Source of the DNA: Microcoleus sp. FACHB-DQ6
GTDB lineage: Bacteria > Cyanobacteriota > Cyanobacteriia > Cyanobacteriales > Microcoleaceae
Length of the DNA: 32,379 bases
Direction: 5' to 3'
Assembly (NCBI GenBank): GCA_014695175.1
Contig: JACJNV010000107.1
Location: 1-32,379 of the forward strand
A program made the translations under genes and the position numbers. This document shows positions 22,881-31,677 of the stretch, piece by piece; positions within the stretch are counted from its first letter, which is position 1; each line of letters begins with the position of its first letter. The notes under the pieces are model-generated. The model did not search any database. It saw nothing but the letters and a program-made list of their open reading frames with translations, and was not told the DNA's origin.

Positions 22881-23079
22881 GCCCCCTAATTTTGCAGATT
22901 AACCCGCAAGCGAATGGTGAAAGTAGAACCAACACCCTCCTGACTTTTTACTGAAATATTGCCGCCCATCATGAGGCAAAAACGCTGGCTGATTGCCAGT
23001 CCCAAACCGGTGCCGCCGTACTTGCGGGTGGTGGAAGCGTCTGCTTGGGTAAAGGGTTGGAAAATTTGCTGCAACTGTG
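22881..23079 (-). pseudogene. Duplicated 3' fragment of a histidine kinase gene
   Basis: About 200 bp encode [20 protein letters not shown], then [12 protein letters not shown], and on to the stop. This is the last 60 residues of the kinase at 24648-28061, nearly identical in DNA. It has no HisKA, no N box and no start of its own. The fragment and the intact 3' end face the same way and flank the TPR gene at 23156-24487, so a local duplication or insertion is implied. Beyond the TTGCAGCA near 23075 the match is lost. Confidence 0.85.
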
Positions 23080-23155
23080 GGCTACAATTATCTTCAAGTA
23101 TAAACCTGCAATTCGCTGTAAACTTTTTCAGTAATCTAATTATTCCAGTCCGATC

Positions 23156-24487
23156 GTGAAATTAGAACAGGCCTTAGCTCAATATACTGATGCTCTCACT
23201 AACCTAAAATTGGCAAAGTCTGAACCCTCAGAAATAGAAATTCTCCATATTTTAGTTGCTCGCGATGCGATCGAAGAAGCACTCAGCGAGAAAACCCAGC
23301 TTTCTGTGGAAAGTTTGGCTAAACTACTCGAATTAGACAACTTCCTGAAACAACAAGCCCATGCGATCGCCGGAGGAGCAAATTTGGCAGAATGGCGAGC
23401 TACATTTCACCCCTCCACAGAAGCTTGGTGGTGGTTTCTCGAACCCACCTCCGACGAGGAAGTTTCCCACTCACATCCCCTCGATCCGTTGTTCAACGGG
23501 CTGACTATCGCTGGATTGACGGCGGTAGCGGCTTATATGACAACCTTCGTTCAACTCTTTTCCACGGGAGGATTCGGTTTCTTGGAGGCCTTAGGCCTGC
23601 TGGGACAAGGAGGGTTAATTCTCACGTTAATCCGCACCTTGCAGAACACAGGACAAGAAAAGATTAAAAACCTGCTCAAAAAACTCAATATTTCTCCCCA
23701 GTTTCACAGTCAAGCAACCTTGGGAATTACCGCAATGTTATTGTTGGCTTCTGTGGGAGTCAATAACTCTTTGCCTGAGATTGGGAAATGGAACTATCGA
23801 GAAGGAAAAAAACTCTACGAAAAAGGTTTACTGGTAAAAGCCAAAGCGCAATACGAGCAAGCGGCCAAAATAGCTCCCCAGGATTCTGACATTCTAATGG
23901 CCTTGGGAGAAATATACGAATCTTTGGGAGATCTAGATCCAGCTCAAAAGCTGTATCAAAGAGTTGTAGAGCGAGGAGATGCCCGCGCCTTTAATAATTT
24001 AGGTCGCGTTTATATTAGCAAAAAAAAACTGAGTGACGCTGAATCTTTACTGCGAATTGGATTAGAAGAGTTTACTAAAGGATCTAGAAAAAAAGACGAT
24101 CAACTCAACTATGAACTGCATCTAAACTTGGGCTGGGTACTGCTCGAACAAGGATTTTACGAGGAGGCTGAAAAAGAACTCCGAAAAGCAGTTGCTCTCG
24201 ACGAAAAAATTCTAGAAAAACAGCTCGGTGGAGGCATGGCTTATTGCTTACTCCCAGAGGCTATGAAAAAGGTTATGGAAGGGAGAAAAGATCAAACAAA
24301 AGAAAAACAGCGAGCGGACGATCAAAAAGAGAAATTGGACTGGGAAAAAAAGTGTATGAGCAAGGCTCGTCCCGAAACGATCGATCAGTATAAATGGTTT
24401 ATTGATAAGAAAAAACGAGAGATGATTGAGTATATAGATACGAGTGGGGTGGTGACTCCAGAATCTCAGCCAAGTACAGAGCCGTGA
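23156..24487 (+). CDS. Membrane TPR protein with uncharacterised N-terminal module
   Basis: A 443-residue protein. Residues 1-80 are a helical module ([20 protein letters not shown]), followed by [18 protein letters not shown] (80-97). Three hydrophobic helices lie at about 114-134, 141-160 and 187-204, and TPR units at about 211-352 ([20 protein letters not shown], then [15 protein letters not shown]). The tail is highly charged. The N-terminal module with its WWWF motif seems to occur in other Oscillatoriales proteins on various C-terminal domains; this is recalled, not searched. The protein probably displays TPRs on a membrane surface. The GTG start has no strong ribosome binding site. It lies between two copies of a kinase 3' end, so it may have arrived as a cassette. 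Confidence 0.8.
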   Translation: MKLEQALAQYTDALTNLKLAKSEPSEIEILHILVARDAIEEALSEKTQLSVESLAKLLELDNFLKQQAHAIAGGANLAEWRATFHPSTEAWWWFLEPTSDEEVSHSHPLDPLFNGLTIAGLTAVAAYMTTFVQLFSTGGFGFLEALGLLGQGGLILTLIRTLQNTGQEKIKNLLKKLNISPQFHSQATLGITAMLLLASVGVNNSLPEIGKWNYREGKKLYEKGLLVKAKAQYEQAAKIAPQDSDILMALGEIYESLGDLDPAQKLYQRVVERGDARAFNNLGRVYISKKKLSDAESLLRIGLEEFTKGSRKKDDQLNYELHLNLGWVLLEQGFYEEAEKELRKAVALDEKILEKQLGGGMAYCLLPEAMKKVMEGRKDQTKEKQRADDQKEKLDWEKKCMSKARPETIDQYKWFIDKKKREMIEYIDTSGVVTPESQPSTEP

Positions 24488-24517
24488 TGAGTAAGATAAA
24501 AGTAAGAAATAAAAAAT

Positions 24518-24542
24518 AAAAAGAATGTTCTTTTTACTTTTT
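24518..24542 (+). terminator. Possible terminator after the membrane TPR gene
   Basis: AAAAAGAA (24518-24525) pairs with TTCTTTTT (24528-24535), followed by ACTTTTTG. The stem is A/T-rich with a tight loop, so its strength is doubtful. Confidence 0.4.
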
Positions 24543-24600
24543 GTTTCCCTACTTGGTTTGAAGTCTCCCTTCTTTAGGGGCACTTCCCTTGTAAGGTGCG

Positions 24601-24633
24601 CCAGCATTCTTTTTTTCTGAAATTGAATGCTGG
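24601..24633. repeat. CCAGCATTC...GAATGCTGG hairpin
   Basis: A perfect 9-bp stem around a 15-nt T-rich loop, in a GGTGCGCCAGCATT context that is common in cyanobacterial intergenic DNA. It lies just after the kinase stop codon on the minus strand and may act as a terminator for that gene. Confidence 0.5.
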
Positions 24634-24647
24634 GTGTGCGATCCGCC

Positions 24648-27600
24648 CTAATTTGGCGGATTAACAGGTAAGCGGATCGTAAAAGTAGAACCAACACCCT
24701 CCTGACTTTTTACTGAAATATTGCCGCCCATCATTAGGCAAAAACGCTGGCTGATTGCTAGTCCCAAACCGGTGCCGCCGTACTTGCGCGTGGTGGAAGC
24801 GTCTGCTTGGGTAAAGGGTTGGAAAATGTGCTGCAACTGGTCGGGAGTCATCCCAATTCCTGTATCTGTACAATTAACAACTAAAAATTCTTTACTAGCA
24901 ATTGAATATTGAGAACTTGCCACAGGTTCAGAAGAGTTTTCTTGTTTTGCTTCGCTACTTTCAGCCGCCATTTTTTCTCGGCTGGCTGTGAGGGTAATTG
25001 TACCGTTTTGAGTGAATTTGGCGGCATTGCTCAGCAAATTTAATAAAATCTGCTGCACTTTGGTAATGTCACCGTGCATAGTGCCGATATTCGTAATTCG
25101 ATCCAAGTTAAGGGTGTTGCCGTTTTTCTCAATTAGCGGCGCGGCGGTGGAGGCGACATCTTCAATCAAGGCGGCGATGTCGAAGGTTTCTAAGTAAAGA
25201 TCCATGCGGCCGGCTTCGATTTTAGAAATGTCGAGAATGTCGTTAATTAGCGATAGCAAGTGTCTGCCGGAAGTGCGAATTTTGTCTAAATCTGGGGTGA
25301 GTTCATCGTAACCCAATTCTGCGGTTTCTTCTTGGAGCATTTCGCTGTAGCCGATGATGGCATTCAGAGGTGTTCGCAGTTCGTGGCTCATGTTTGCCAA
25401 AAATGCGCTTTTTGCGGTGGAAGCGGCTTCGGCTGCTTCTAGGGCGAGTTGCAAGGCGGATTCAAAGACTTTGCGATCGCTAATATCCTCGACGCTGCCT
25501 TCATAGTAGAGTACCTCGCCGTCCGCGTCGCAGACTGCACGCGCGCTTTCGGAAATCCAAATTACACTGCCGTCAACGCGGTAAACTTCTGACTCAAACC
25601 CCGAAATTTCTCCGAATTCTTCCATCACCCGCATAAACTTGTCGCCCTGCTGAGGATTGACGTAAGCTTGCTGTCTGATGTTTGTGAGATTTGATGTTAA
25701 TTCTTCGGGACTGGCGTAGCCGTAGATGCGCGCTAAAGCTGGATTTACGCTCAAGAAGTGGCCTTCGGGGGTTCTTTGAAAAATGCCTTCGACGGCATTT
25801 TCAAAGATGCTGCGATATTTTTGTTCTGCTTGACGCAAAGCGATTTGTGTACGATCGCGCTCACTGGCTTCGATCGCCAATGATACCAAATCTGCCAGGG
25901 AAGCAGCAAAATTTTGTTCTTCTAATGTCCAGTTGCGAGTAGTTCCCACTTGTTCGATACAGATGACTCCCACTGTTTGTCCGCCGAGGCGCACTGGCGC
26001 GTCTAAGGTAGAAGTAGTGCCAGCTTGTGAAAAGTAAGATTCGGCAAATTCTCTAGTTCTAATATCTGAGAGAGCGTCCTCGGCTGCGATCGTCCGGTGT
26101 TCTTCCAAAGCTTGAAAATAAGCTGGATAGTCTGCTGCTGCGAGTTCATTACCTTGGTAATGCTGGTGCTTGCTGCGGCTAAATTGGTCGAGACATTGCA
26201 GTTTCGATCGACTCTCATCATACAGCCACGCCCCAGCTTTTTCTGTCTGTAAGGTATGAGCCGCCGCTTCGGTGATTTGCCTCAAAGCTACTTGCAAATC
26301 GCCTCGATACAGCGCTTTATTTCTTGCCAATTCTACCAAAACCGTATTGTGTTTGAGCAATTGTTTTTGCCTTTGGCGTCGCGCCGATTCGCCTCGCTTC
26401 TGTTCGGTAATGTCGCGGGCTACCACAATGACGGATTCTTCTGAAAGCGGTGAAATGCTGGCGGCAAAATAAACGTCGCGGTCTTCAAGGGTTAAATCGT
26501 ACTCGATGCTGAGAGTTTGCTGAGTATCTAAAGCTGCTCGGATGTGGTTGAGAAAATTGTCGGCTGTAGCTTGCGGAAACACCTCTCTGACTGTTTTGCC
26601 AACTAATTCTTCGGCTGGTTTGTAGAGCAGAGAAAGATTTGTGGGCGCGATTTTTAAATAGCGACCGCTGGCGTCCACAACTATAATTAATTCGTTCATA
26701 GCTGCAAACAAAGCCCGCAATTCTGCTTCGGCCACTTCGAGTTCGGCAGTCCGCTCTGCTACTCGCTGTTCTAAACTAGAGTTGGTTTGTTCTAGGGCAA
26801 TAAAAGACGATCGCAATTGTCGGGCCATTTGGTTGAAAGACTGAGCTAGAAGGCCGAGTTCTTTGACGCCTTGAACTTCGACTTCGCCGTTTAATTCTGC
26901 GGAGGTGAAGTCGGATGATTCGGACATTTTTTTTAAAGCTTTGGAAGCTTCCAGCAATCGGGTAATCGGTTTGACAACCCAGCGAGAGGTGAAAATTCCG
27001 AGTGCGATCGCCAGTAAGAAGGCAAAAAAGCACAATAAGATAGTTGTGCGAGTGTTGGCGTTAATTTGCTCCATAAAGTCTGCTTCCGGGATTGCGACTA
27101 CAACCAGCCAATCGAGGCCACGACCGTCTTGCAGGGGAGCAACGGTAATGAATTGACGTTTGCCGTCTATCTCGAAGGTAAACTGTCCTTTTCTGTCAAT
27201 GCGTTCAAAACTACCAAATCGTTTTTGCAAATATGTGGAGGCCGATCGAATTAGCAAGTTTTTGCTCTGTGTCGCCAACAGCCGTTTTTGTCCGTCTTTG
27301 TCGGTGACAAAGGGCAATTCGTCTGTGGAACTGGCGACTATTTGGCCGCTGCGTTCGATCGCGAAAATTTGTCCCGACGGGCTAATTTTGATACTTTTGA
27401 GAAAATCGCTGATTTGAGAAAGAGTCAGGTCAATTGCCAATACCCCCCGCAGGTTTCCTGTTTCATTGTAAATAGGCATCACCGGCGTAATCCCCAGAAC
27501 TGGCGGGGCTGCGAAGACGTAGATGGGAGACCAAGTGGCTTTTCCTGACTTTTTGGCAGCTTTGTACCACGGTCTAGTACGGGGGTCATAGAACACGGTT

Positions 27601-28061
27601 TGGATTAGCTCAGTGCGATTTCCTTGGCTGTCCAGGCGATAAATTTGGCGGTTTGGAGCGGTTGATTCGTCTCTGATGTATACTAAGTCTTCTGCTTCTC
27701 GCCTGAGCAAGAGGAATTTGCCCTGTTCGTCGCCGTAGTAGATGGTTGTAGTTCGATCGCTCAGCTTGGTCTGGTTCCACAAATAGCGCTCTAAGTTGGG
27801 GAAGTCTTCCGGGTCTATGTTTCCAGAGGCGATCGCAGCAGTATTCATTTGCAGGAATAAATGAGACACATCCCCAAAACTGCGGAAATTTTCTTTAGTC
27901 CTCGCTGCGACTTCCAAGCTTAACCTAGTAGCAAGGTCATTGACGGCTTTCTGGCCGTTGCGAAACGAAAGCCATCCAGTCACGCCGACTGCTACGGAGA
28001 TTTGCACCACCAGCGGTATCAACAAGACTAGGCTCAGTGACATCTTGGGGGAGCTTTTCAT
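24648..28061 (-). CDS. Cache-HAMP-PAS-GAF-PAS sensor histidine kinase
   Basis: An inner-membrane sensor kinase of 1137 residues from the preferred ATG at 28061 (MKSSPKMSLSLVLLIPLVVQ). Helix 1 (7-30) and helix 2 (about 339-358) bracket a double-Cache periplasmic sensor (FYDPRTRPWYKAAKKSG is the Cache signature). A HAMP domain (about 360-415), a coiled coil, PAS (about 448-560), GAF (about 600-760) and PAS/PAC (about 775-890) follow. HisKA carries His893 (NMSHELRTPLNAIIGYSEML), and the ATPase domain ends [13 protein letters not shown]. No receiver domain is present. A longer frame reaches 28349 but its first 96 residues do not look like protein; ATG 28091 is another option. The sensed ligand is unknown; Cache domains often bind small organic molecules. 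No response regulator is adjacent. Confidence 0.92.
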   Translation of the reverse strand: MKSSPKMSLSLVLLIPLVVQISVAVGVTGWLSFRNGQKAVNDLATRLSLEVAARTKENFRSFGDVSHLFLQMNTAAIASGNIDPEDFPNLERYLWNQTKLSDRTTTIYYGDEQGKFLLLRREAEDLVYIRDESTAPNRQIYRLDSQGNRTELIQTVFYDPRTRPWYKAAKKSGKATWSPIYVFAAPPVLGITPVMPIYNETGNLRGVLAIDLTLSQISDFLKSIKISPSGQIFAIERSGQIVASSTDELPFVTDKDGQKRLLATQSKNLLIRSASTYLQKRFGSFERIDRKGQFTFEIDGKRQFITVAPLQDGRGLDWLVVVAIPEADFMEQINANTRTTILLCFFAFLLAIALGIFTSRWVVKPITRLLEASKALKKMSESSDFTSAELNGEVEVQGVKELGLLAQSFNQMARQLRSSFIALEQTNSSLEQRVAERTAELEVAEAELRALFAAMNELIIVVDASGRYLKIAPTNLSLLYKPAEELVGKTVREVFPQATADNFLNHIRAALDTQQTLSIEYDLTLEDRDVYFAASISPLSEESVIVVARDITEQKRGESARRQRQKQLLKHNTVLVELARNKALYRGDLQVALRQITEAAAHTLQTEKAGAWLYDESRSKLQCLDQFSRSKHQHYQGNELAAADYPAYFQALEEHRTIAAEDALSDIRTREFAESYFSQAGTTSTLDAPVRLGGQTVGVICIEQVGTTRNWTLEEQNFAASLADLVSLAIEASERDRTQIALRQAEQKYRSIFENAVEGIFQRTPEGHFLSVNPALARIYGYASPEELTSNLTNIRQQAYVNPQQGDKFMRVMEEFGEISGFESEVYRVDGSVIWISESARAVCDADGEVLYYEGSVEDISDRKVFESALQLALEAAEAASTAKSAFLANMSHELRTPLNAIIGYSEMLQEETAELGYDELTPDLDKIRTSGRHLLSLINDILDISKIEAGRMDLYLETFDIAALIEDVASTAAPLIEKNGNTLNLDRITNIGTMHGDITKVQQILLNLLSNAAKFTQNGTITLTASREKMAAESSEAKQENSSEPVASSQYSIASKEFLVVNCTDTGIGMTPDQLQHIFQPFTQADASTTRKYGGTGLGLAISQRFCLMMGGNISVKSQEGVGSTFTIRLPVNPPN

Positions 28062-28690
28062 CAGACAACTGTTCAGACTTTTCAATAACATCAATATTCT
28101 GACACCTACCGAGTTTGCCGATCGTTTGTCGTTTAAAAGATGCCCTAGATATAAGTTACAAAATTGTACAGCAATAGTGAAGTGCGGTAGCCGATCGCTC
28201 AAAACGGGGCTGAGGTTTCCACCGCTACTGTAAAAAATTGTAATATTAATCATGCCACTACTTGCCTGAATGTGGCGATCTCTCTGGGGACTCGCGGTCA
28301 AAAAGTCACACCAAGTTAGAACAAATGCAATTGTAGACCCGCGATCCAACCCTGGTTGTCATCAGTCATTCCCAATTATTCAATTCTTTAATCTAAAATT
28401 TAAAATCTCAAATCTAAAACTGTATCAGTTCCTCCGGCTGCAGATGCCCCACCTTACCCCTGCTTAATAAAAATTTGATTTTCATTTTTTCTACAGTGCC
28501 AGGACAAATGTAAATTCTGTGACAATCGAGTGTTAAAAAATTTGCTATTAATAAGATAAGCCGCCAAAATCCCGATCGAACAAAGAGGATAATTGAAGCA
28601 TCTGCATTTCATCAACGCCAGCCAAGTAAAGCGTTTTTGGCTTTTTTGGACGCTCGACATTTTGGCAAAATAATACTTCTGGAGGATGAC
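28062..28690. other. Intergenic region with divergent promoters
   Basis: A 629-bp gap between the kinase and the small conserved gene. It contains an AATCTAAAATTTAAAATC-type A/T repeat (about 28390-28425), a terminator-like hairpin at 28620-28647 and the GGAGG site for the next gene. No gene is convincing here. Confidence 0.6.
28620..28647 (+). promoter_or_regulatory. Terminator-like hairpin in a 5' leader (possible attenuator)
   Basis: AGCCAA (28620-28625) pairs with TTGGCT (28637-28642), directly followed by TTTTT, 43 bp before the ATG at 28691. The shape is that of an intrinsic terminator in the leader of the next gene; a leftover terminator of nothing upstream is also possible. Confidence 0.4.
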
Positions 28691-29035
28691 ATGAACTATA
28701 CATTTGAAATCCTGGGCGTATCTCCAACTTTAACATTTTTTAACCAGCAGCAGGAATTGCTGAAACAACAGGAGCCGTCGGGTGTAGAATACTTGGGAAA
28801 CTGGAAGTGTACTCTCGATGCGTTTGTGGCATCCGTGGAGACAGTTTCTCCTTACCGGGGCTGGGATGTCGATCGAGTTGTAGACACCGTGATTAGTTTC
28901 TGGATGAACAACTCCGATAGCATCCAGTATTGGAGGCATAGGCTGGAGGATGCCGGCAGCGAAAACTTGTTAGTAGCCAGAGTAGGCGATATCAAGTCTT
29001 TGCAAGCCGCCTTTGAATCGCTGCTGGGCGAATAG
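28691..29035 (+). CDS. Conserved cyanobacterial small protein, function unknown
   Basis: A 114-residue protein starting MNYTFEILGVSPTLTFFNQQ. GGAGG at 28681-28685, five bases before the ATG, fixes this start over a longer frame from 28637. Conserved-looking blocks are SGVEYLGNWKCTLDAFV, GWDVDRVVDTVISFWMNN and RLEDAGSENLLVARVGDIKS. No signal peptide, membrane segment or catalytic motif is visible, so it is probably a small cytoplasmic alpha/beta protein. I recall similar proteins in other filamentous cyanobacteria but no function. A perfect 30-bp palindrome follows the stop. Confidence 0.75.
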   Translation: MNYTFEILGVSPTLTFFNQQQELLKQQEPSGVEYLGNWKCTLDAFVASVETVSPYRGWDVDRVVDTVISFWMNNSDSIQYWRHRLEDAGSENLLVARVGDIKSLQAAFESLLGE

Positions 29036-29047
29036 GAAAATCGCCAA

Positions 29048-29077
29048 TTGCGAAAAAGTCGATCGACTTTTTCGCAA
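29048..29077. terminator. Perfect 30-bp palindrome after the small gene
   Basis: TTGCGAAAAAGTCGA is followed directly by its reverse complement TCGACTTTTTCGCAA. As RNA it gives a hairpin with an internal U-run in the 3' arm, which can act as a terminator in both directions. The centre is a GTCGATCGAC site. Confidence 0.6.
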
Positions 29078-29243
29078 AAATCAACTCAACTGTCTATTCG
29101 CAATTCCCAATTCCCCTGATTCGCGGCACGGAAGTCGCAGATATAAAATATCTGTTTTTTCCAGCTTCTAGCTTCCATCTGCCTGATGCCTTGAACATCT
29201 GGCTAATGACTAATGACTTCGCAATTGGCAATTCCCAAATATT

Positions 29244-30269
29244 ATGTCTCGTTCCAAAGCCCTGCAATCTTATATTTTTGTCCGCTTGCTCCTCGCACCG
29301 CTAATGTTGTGGACAATCACCACAGCAGTATTTTTGTTGCTGCGGGCCACTCCGGGCGACCCCATAGATGCCATTCTCGGCTCACGAGCTCCCGCAGGCG
29401 CCAAAGAAGCAATGCGAACTCAACTCGGCCTCGATGCACCCCTGTGGCAGCAATATCTCAAATACATGAAAGACTTGTTGAGCTTCGACTTGGGAACCTC
29501 CATCACCACTCGCGGACAAACCGTGTGGCAAATTATCGGAGATTATTTCCCCGCTACAGTGGAATTAGCAGTTTGTAGCATGGCCATAGCTTTAATTGTC
29601 GGCATAAGTATCGGTTCCCTGGCAGCATCCCGCCCCAACAGTATTTTCGATGCTGCAGGTCGTTTGTTTGGCATTATCACTTACTCGCTGCCCGCTTTTT
29701 GGGCCGGCATGGTTTTGCAATTGATTTTCGCAGTGCAGTTGGGATGGTTTCCTTTGGGAACTCGCTTTCCCGTCACATTCCCCGCCCCCGAAGGCTACAC
29801 AGGACTATACACTATTGACAGTCTCCTGAGCGCTAACCCTGGTCAGTTTCTCACATCTTTGCATTATTTGGCACTTCCGAGTTTGACCTTGGGGATTCTT
29901 TTGAGCGGCATTTTCGAGCGCATTGTCAGAGTGAATCTCAAGCAAACTTTGCAAGCAGATTATGTCGAAGCAGCTAGAGCTAGAGGCATTCCCGAATTCC
30001 AGATTTTATGGGCTCACGCTCTGAAAAATGCACTAATTCCGGTGATTACTGTCTTAGGATTGACTTTTGCTGCACTGTTGGGCGGTGCTATTTTAACAGA
30101 GGTTACTTTTTCTTGGCCGGGGTTGGCAAATCGTCTTTACGAAGCGATTAGCTTGCGGGATTATCCAACTGTTCAAGGTATTGTGGTGTTTTTTGCAGCA
30201 ATTGTCGTAATTGCCAGCATTGTAATTGATATTTTGAATGCTTACGTTGACCCGCGAATTCGGTACTAA
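29244..30269 (+). CDS. ABC transporter permease, DppB/OppB type
   Basis: A 341-residue inner-membrane permease of the peptide/nickel import class. The N-terminal TM_PBP1-type segment includes TAVFLLLRATPGDPIDAILG, then LGLDAPLWQQYLKYMKDLLS and FDLGTSITTRGQTVW, as in DppB/OppB proteins. Six helices are predicted. The EAA loop reads DYVEAARARGIPEFQILWAH and the end LNAYVDPRIRY is typical. It should form a heterodimer with the DppC-type subunit encoded at 21643, although the two genes are 6.5 kb apart and in the order C then B. No ribosome binding site is clear before the ATG; the leader holds CAATTCCCAA repeats. Confidence 0.92.
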   Translation: MSRSKALQSYIFVRLLLAPLMLWTITTAVFLLLRATPGDPIDAILGSRAPAGAKEAMRTQLGLDAPLWQQYLKYMKDLLSFDLGTSITTRGQTVWQIIGDYFPATVELAVCSMAIALIVGISIGSLAASRPNSIFDAAGRLFGIITYSLPAFWAGMVLQLIFAVQLGWFPLGTRFPVTFPAPEGYTGLYTIDSLLSANPGQFLTSLHYLALPSLTLGILLSGIFERIVRVNLKQTLQADYVEAARARGIPEFQILWAHALKNALIPVITVLGLTFAALLGGAILTEVTFSWPGLANRLYEAISLRDYPTVQGIVVFFAAIVVIASIVIDILNAYVDPRIRY

Positions 30270-30294
30270 AAATATCAAGGAAGAAGGGGAACGG

Positions 30295-30414
30295 ATGCGC
30301 GACTGTTGCACTTTCGGCTTTTTCTACCTGTATTTTCTGCGTTCGCGAGATGTTGCAGCCAGCGGTGACCCTGTAGAAGCAGTTGTCAAAAAGATCGATC
30401 GGCTTTTAGAGTGA
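30295..30414 (+). CDS. Possible small ORF after dppB (39 aa)
   Basis: ATG to TGA encodes MRDCCTFGFFYLYFLRSRDV and on to EAVVKKIDRLLE. An AGAAGGGGAA stretch a few bases before the ATG is a plausible ribosome binding site, and the gene starts 25 bp after dppB, so it could be co-transcribed. No family is recognised. Confidence 0.3.
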   Translation: MRDCCTFGFFYLYFLRSRDVAASGDPVEAVVKKIDRLLE

Positions 30415-30477
30415 CGACACTTAGCAATTTATGGGCAATACTGGAGAAAATAAAATTATACATTTGAGGAAACGCTG

Positions 30478-31248
30478 ATGAGATTATTGCGAACAATCGC
30501 CGCTCTATCGGCGGCCTTGACCCCACTGATGGCTGAAGCTGCCTTTAGCCGTCCCATGCCGGGAACAGCCGACTTTCCCAGAGCCTCAAACCCCCAAGTA
30601 AATGTGCCGGTGTGCTTCATCGAAACCCGAGGCGGCACAACTTTTGATTTAGTCAGCTTGTGCGGCAGCAATGCTGCTCCCCAAAACACTAATCCGGTTG
30701 CGGGCAACCCCGCCAATGCTCCTGCAAATAACCCCAATGCAGGCACTCCGCCTGCTCCCCCGAACCCCAACGCCATCACCAGAGATGGTACCGGCACCCC
30801 GATAACTACTCCTGCAGGCACGGCAAATCCCAACAATCAGAATAATCAGAATCCGGGAACTTCGCCCAATACCAATCAGAATCCGGGAAGTTCGCCCAAT
30901 ACCAATCAGAATCCGGGAACTTCGCCCGCAGGTACTCCCAATGCCAATCCGGGAAGTTCACCGAGTACCAATCCCAATAATCTCAATCCGGGAAGTTCGC
31001 CCTATGTCACTCCCAATAATGCCAATCCGGGAACTTCGCCGAATACCAATCAGAATAATCTCAATCCGGGAAGTTCACCGAGTACCGGTCCCAATAATAG
31101 TGCGTCTCCCACGGGTGGAACTGCTGGCGATAGCAACGGGGATTTAGTTCCCAATCCCAATCTCAATCTTCCGAGAGTGCCGCCGAGTTCCTTTAGCCCT
31201 GGAGGTGTTGCACCGACTAGAGATGCGATTGATGGCCCCCGCCAGTAA
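30478..31248 (+). CDS. Secreted Asn/Pro/Ser-rich repeat protein
   Basis: A 256-residue protein with a signal peptide (about 1-22, cleaved near MAEAA). A short folded-looking segment has two cysteines (VPVCFIETRGGTTFDLVSLC), a pattern I associate with exported cyanobacterial proteins. From about residue 68 the sequence is low complexity, including seven NPG(S/T)SP motifs spaced by Asn/Thr/Gln linkers (about 120-205). The DNA repeats too (AATCCGGGAACTTCGCCC), so unit number is likely variable. It is probably an extracellular or cell-wall linker protein; no enzyme domain is present. GAGGAAACG before the ATG is a good ribosome binding site. Confidence 0.8.
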   Translation: MRLLRTIAALSAALTPLMAEAAFSRPMPGTADFPRASNPQVNVPVCFIETRGGTTFDLVSLCGSNAAPQNTNPVAGNPANAPANNPNAGTPPAPPNPNAITRDGTGTPITTPAGTANPNNQNNQNPGTSPNTNQNPGSSPNTNQNPGTSPAGTPNANPGSSPSTNPNNLNPGSSPYVTPNNANPGTSPNTNQNNLNPGSSPSTGPNNSASPTGGTAGDSNGDLVPNPNLNLPRVPPSSFSPGGVAPTRDAIDGPRQ

Positions 31249-31677
31249 TAGGCGAAGTGTCAGAACTTTTACAGAAACCGGGTTTCTCGGAAACGTTCTC
31301 TTTTTAAGGGATATTTCACCCGCGAGAAAGCCGGAATATTTATTTGCCTGCGTAATATTGATGTCAGGTGCGATCGGCATATTTTGTAGCAGAGTAGCGA
31401 AATAAAAGTTAAGCTAAGAACTTGTAGACGCTATCAGCCAAGCACTCTTTTAAAACTGGACAACCAGGTAGAAGCAGTGATAGATAGCTAGCTTTAATCC
31501 GTAACAGGATTAGTTATCAGCACAGGTTAAAATTATTCCCAGGCGGGTGTTCGCCAGCTCCAAGTTCTCAAGCTAAACCATTCAACAGGCATATTTTTGT
31601 TAAGCCAGTGTGGTTTGGAAAGTACCGGCTGATAACATTAGCGAGACAAAATTAACCCGATTATTCGGAGGCTCTTG
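31249..31677 (+). other. Long leader or intergenic region, no gene seen
   Basis: A GAAACCGGGTTTC repeat lies at about 31275-31287. GTTATCAGC (about 31511) and GCTGATAAC (about 31628) are inverted copies about 110 bp apart, with a GGCGGGTGTTCGCC hairpin between them. This may be the structured 5' leader of the genes at 31678 and 31752. I match no known riboswitch. Confidence 0.45.

Noticed and set aside
28062-28349. N-terminal extension of the Cache kinase by 96 residues
   Set aside because: The extension is cysteine- and tryptophan-containing random-looking sequence, while a normal signal-anchor start exists at 28061.
30456-30836. Minus-strand 126-residue Gly/Ala/Val-rich ORF
   Set aside because: It is the complement of the low-complexity Asn/Pro-rich secreted protein, which has a signal peptide and ribosome binding site.
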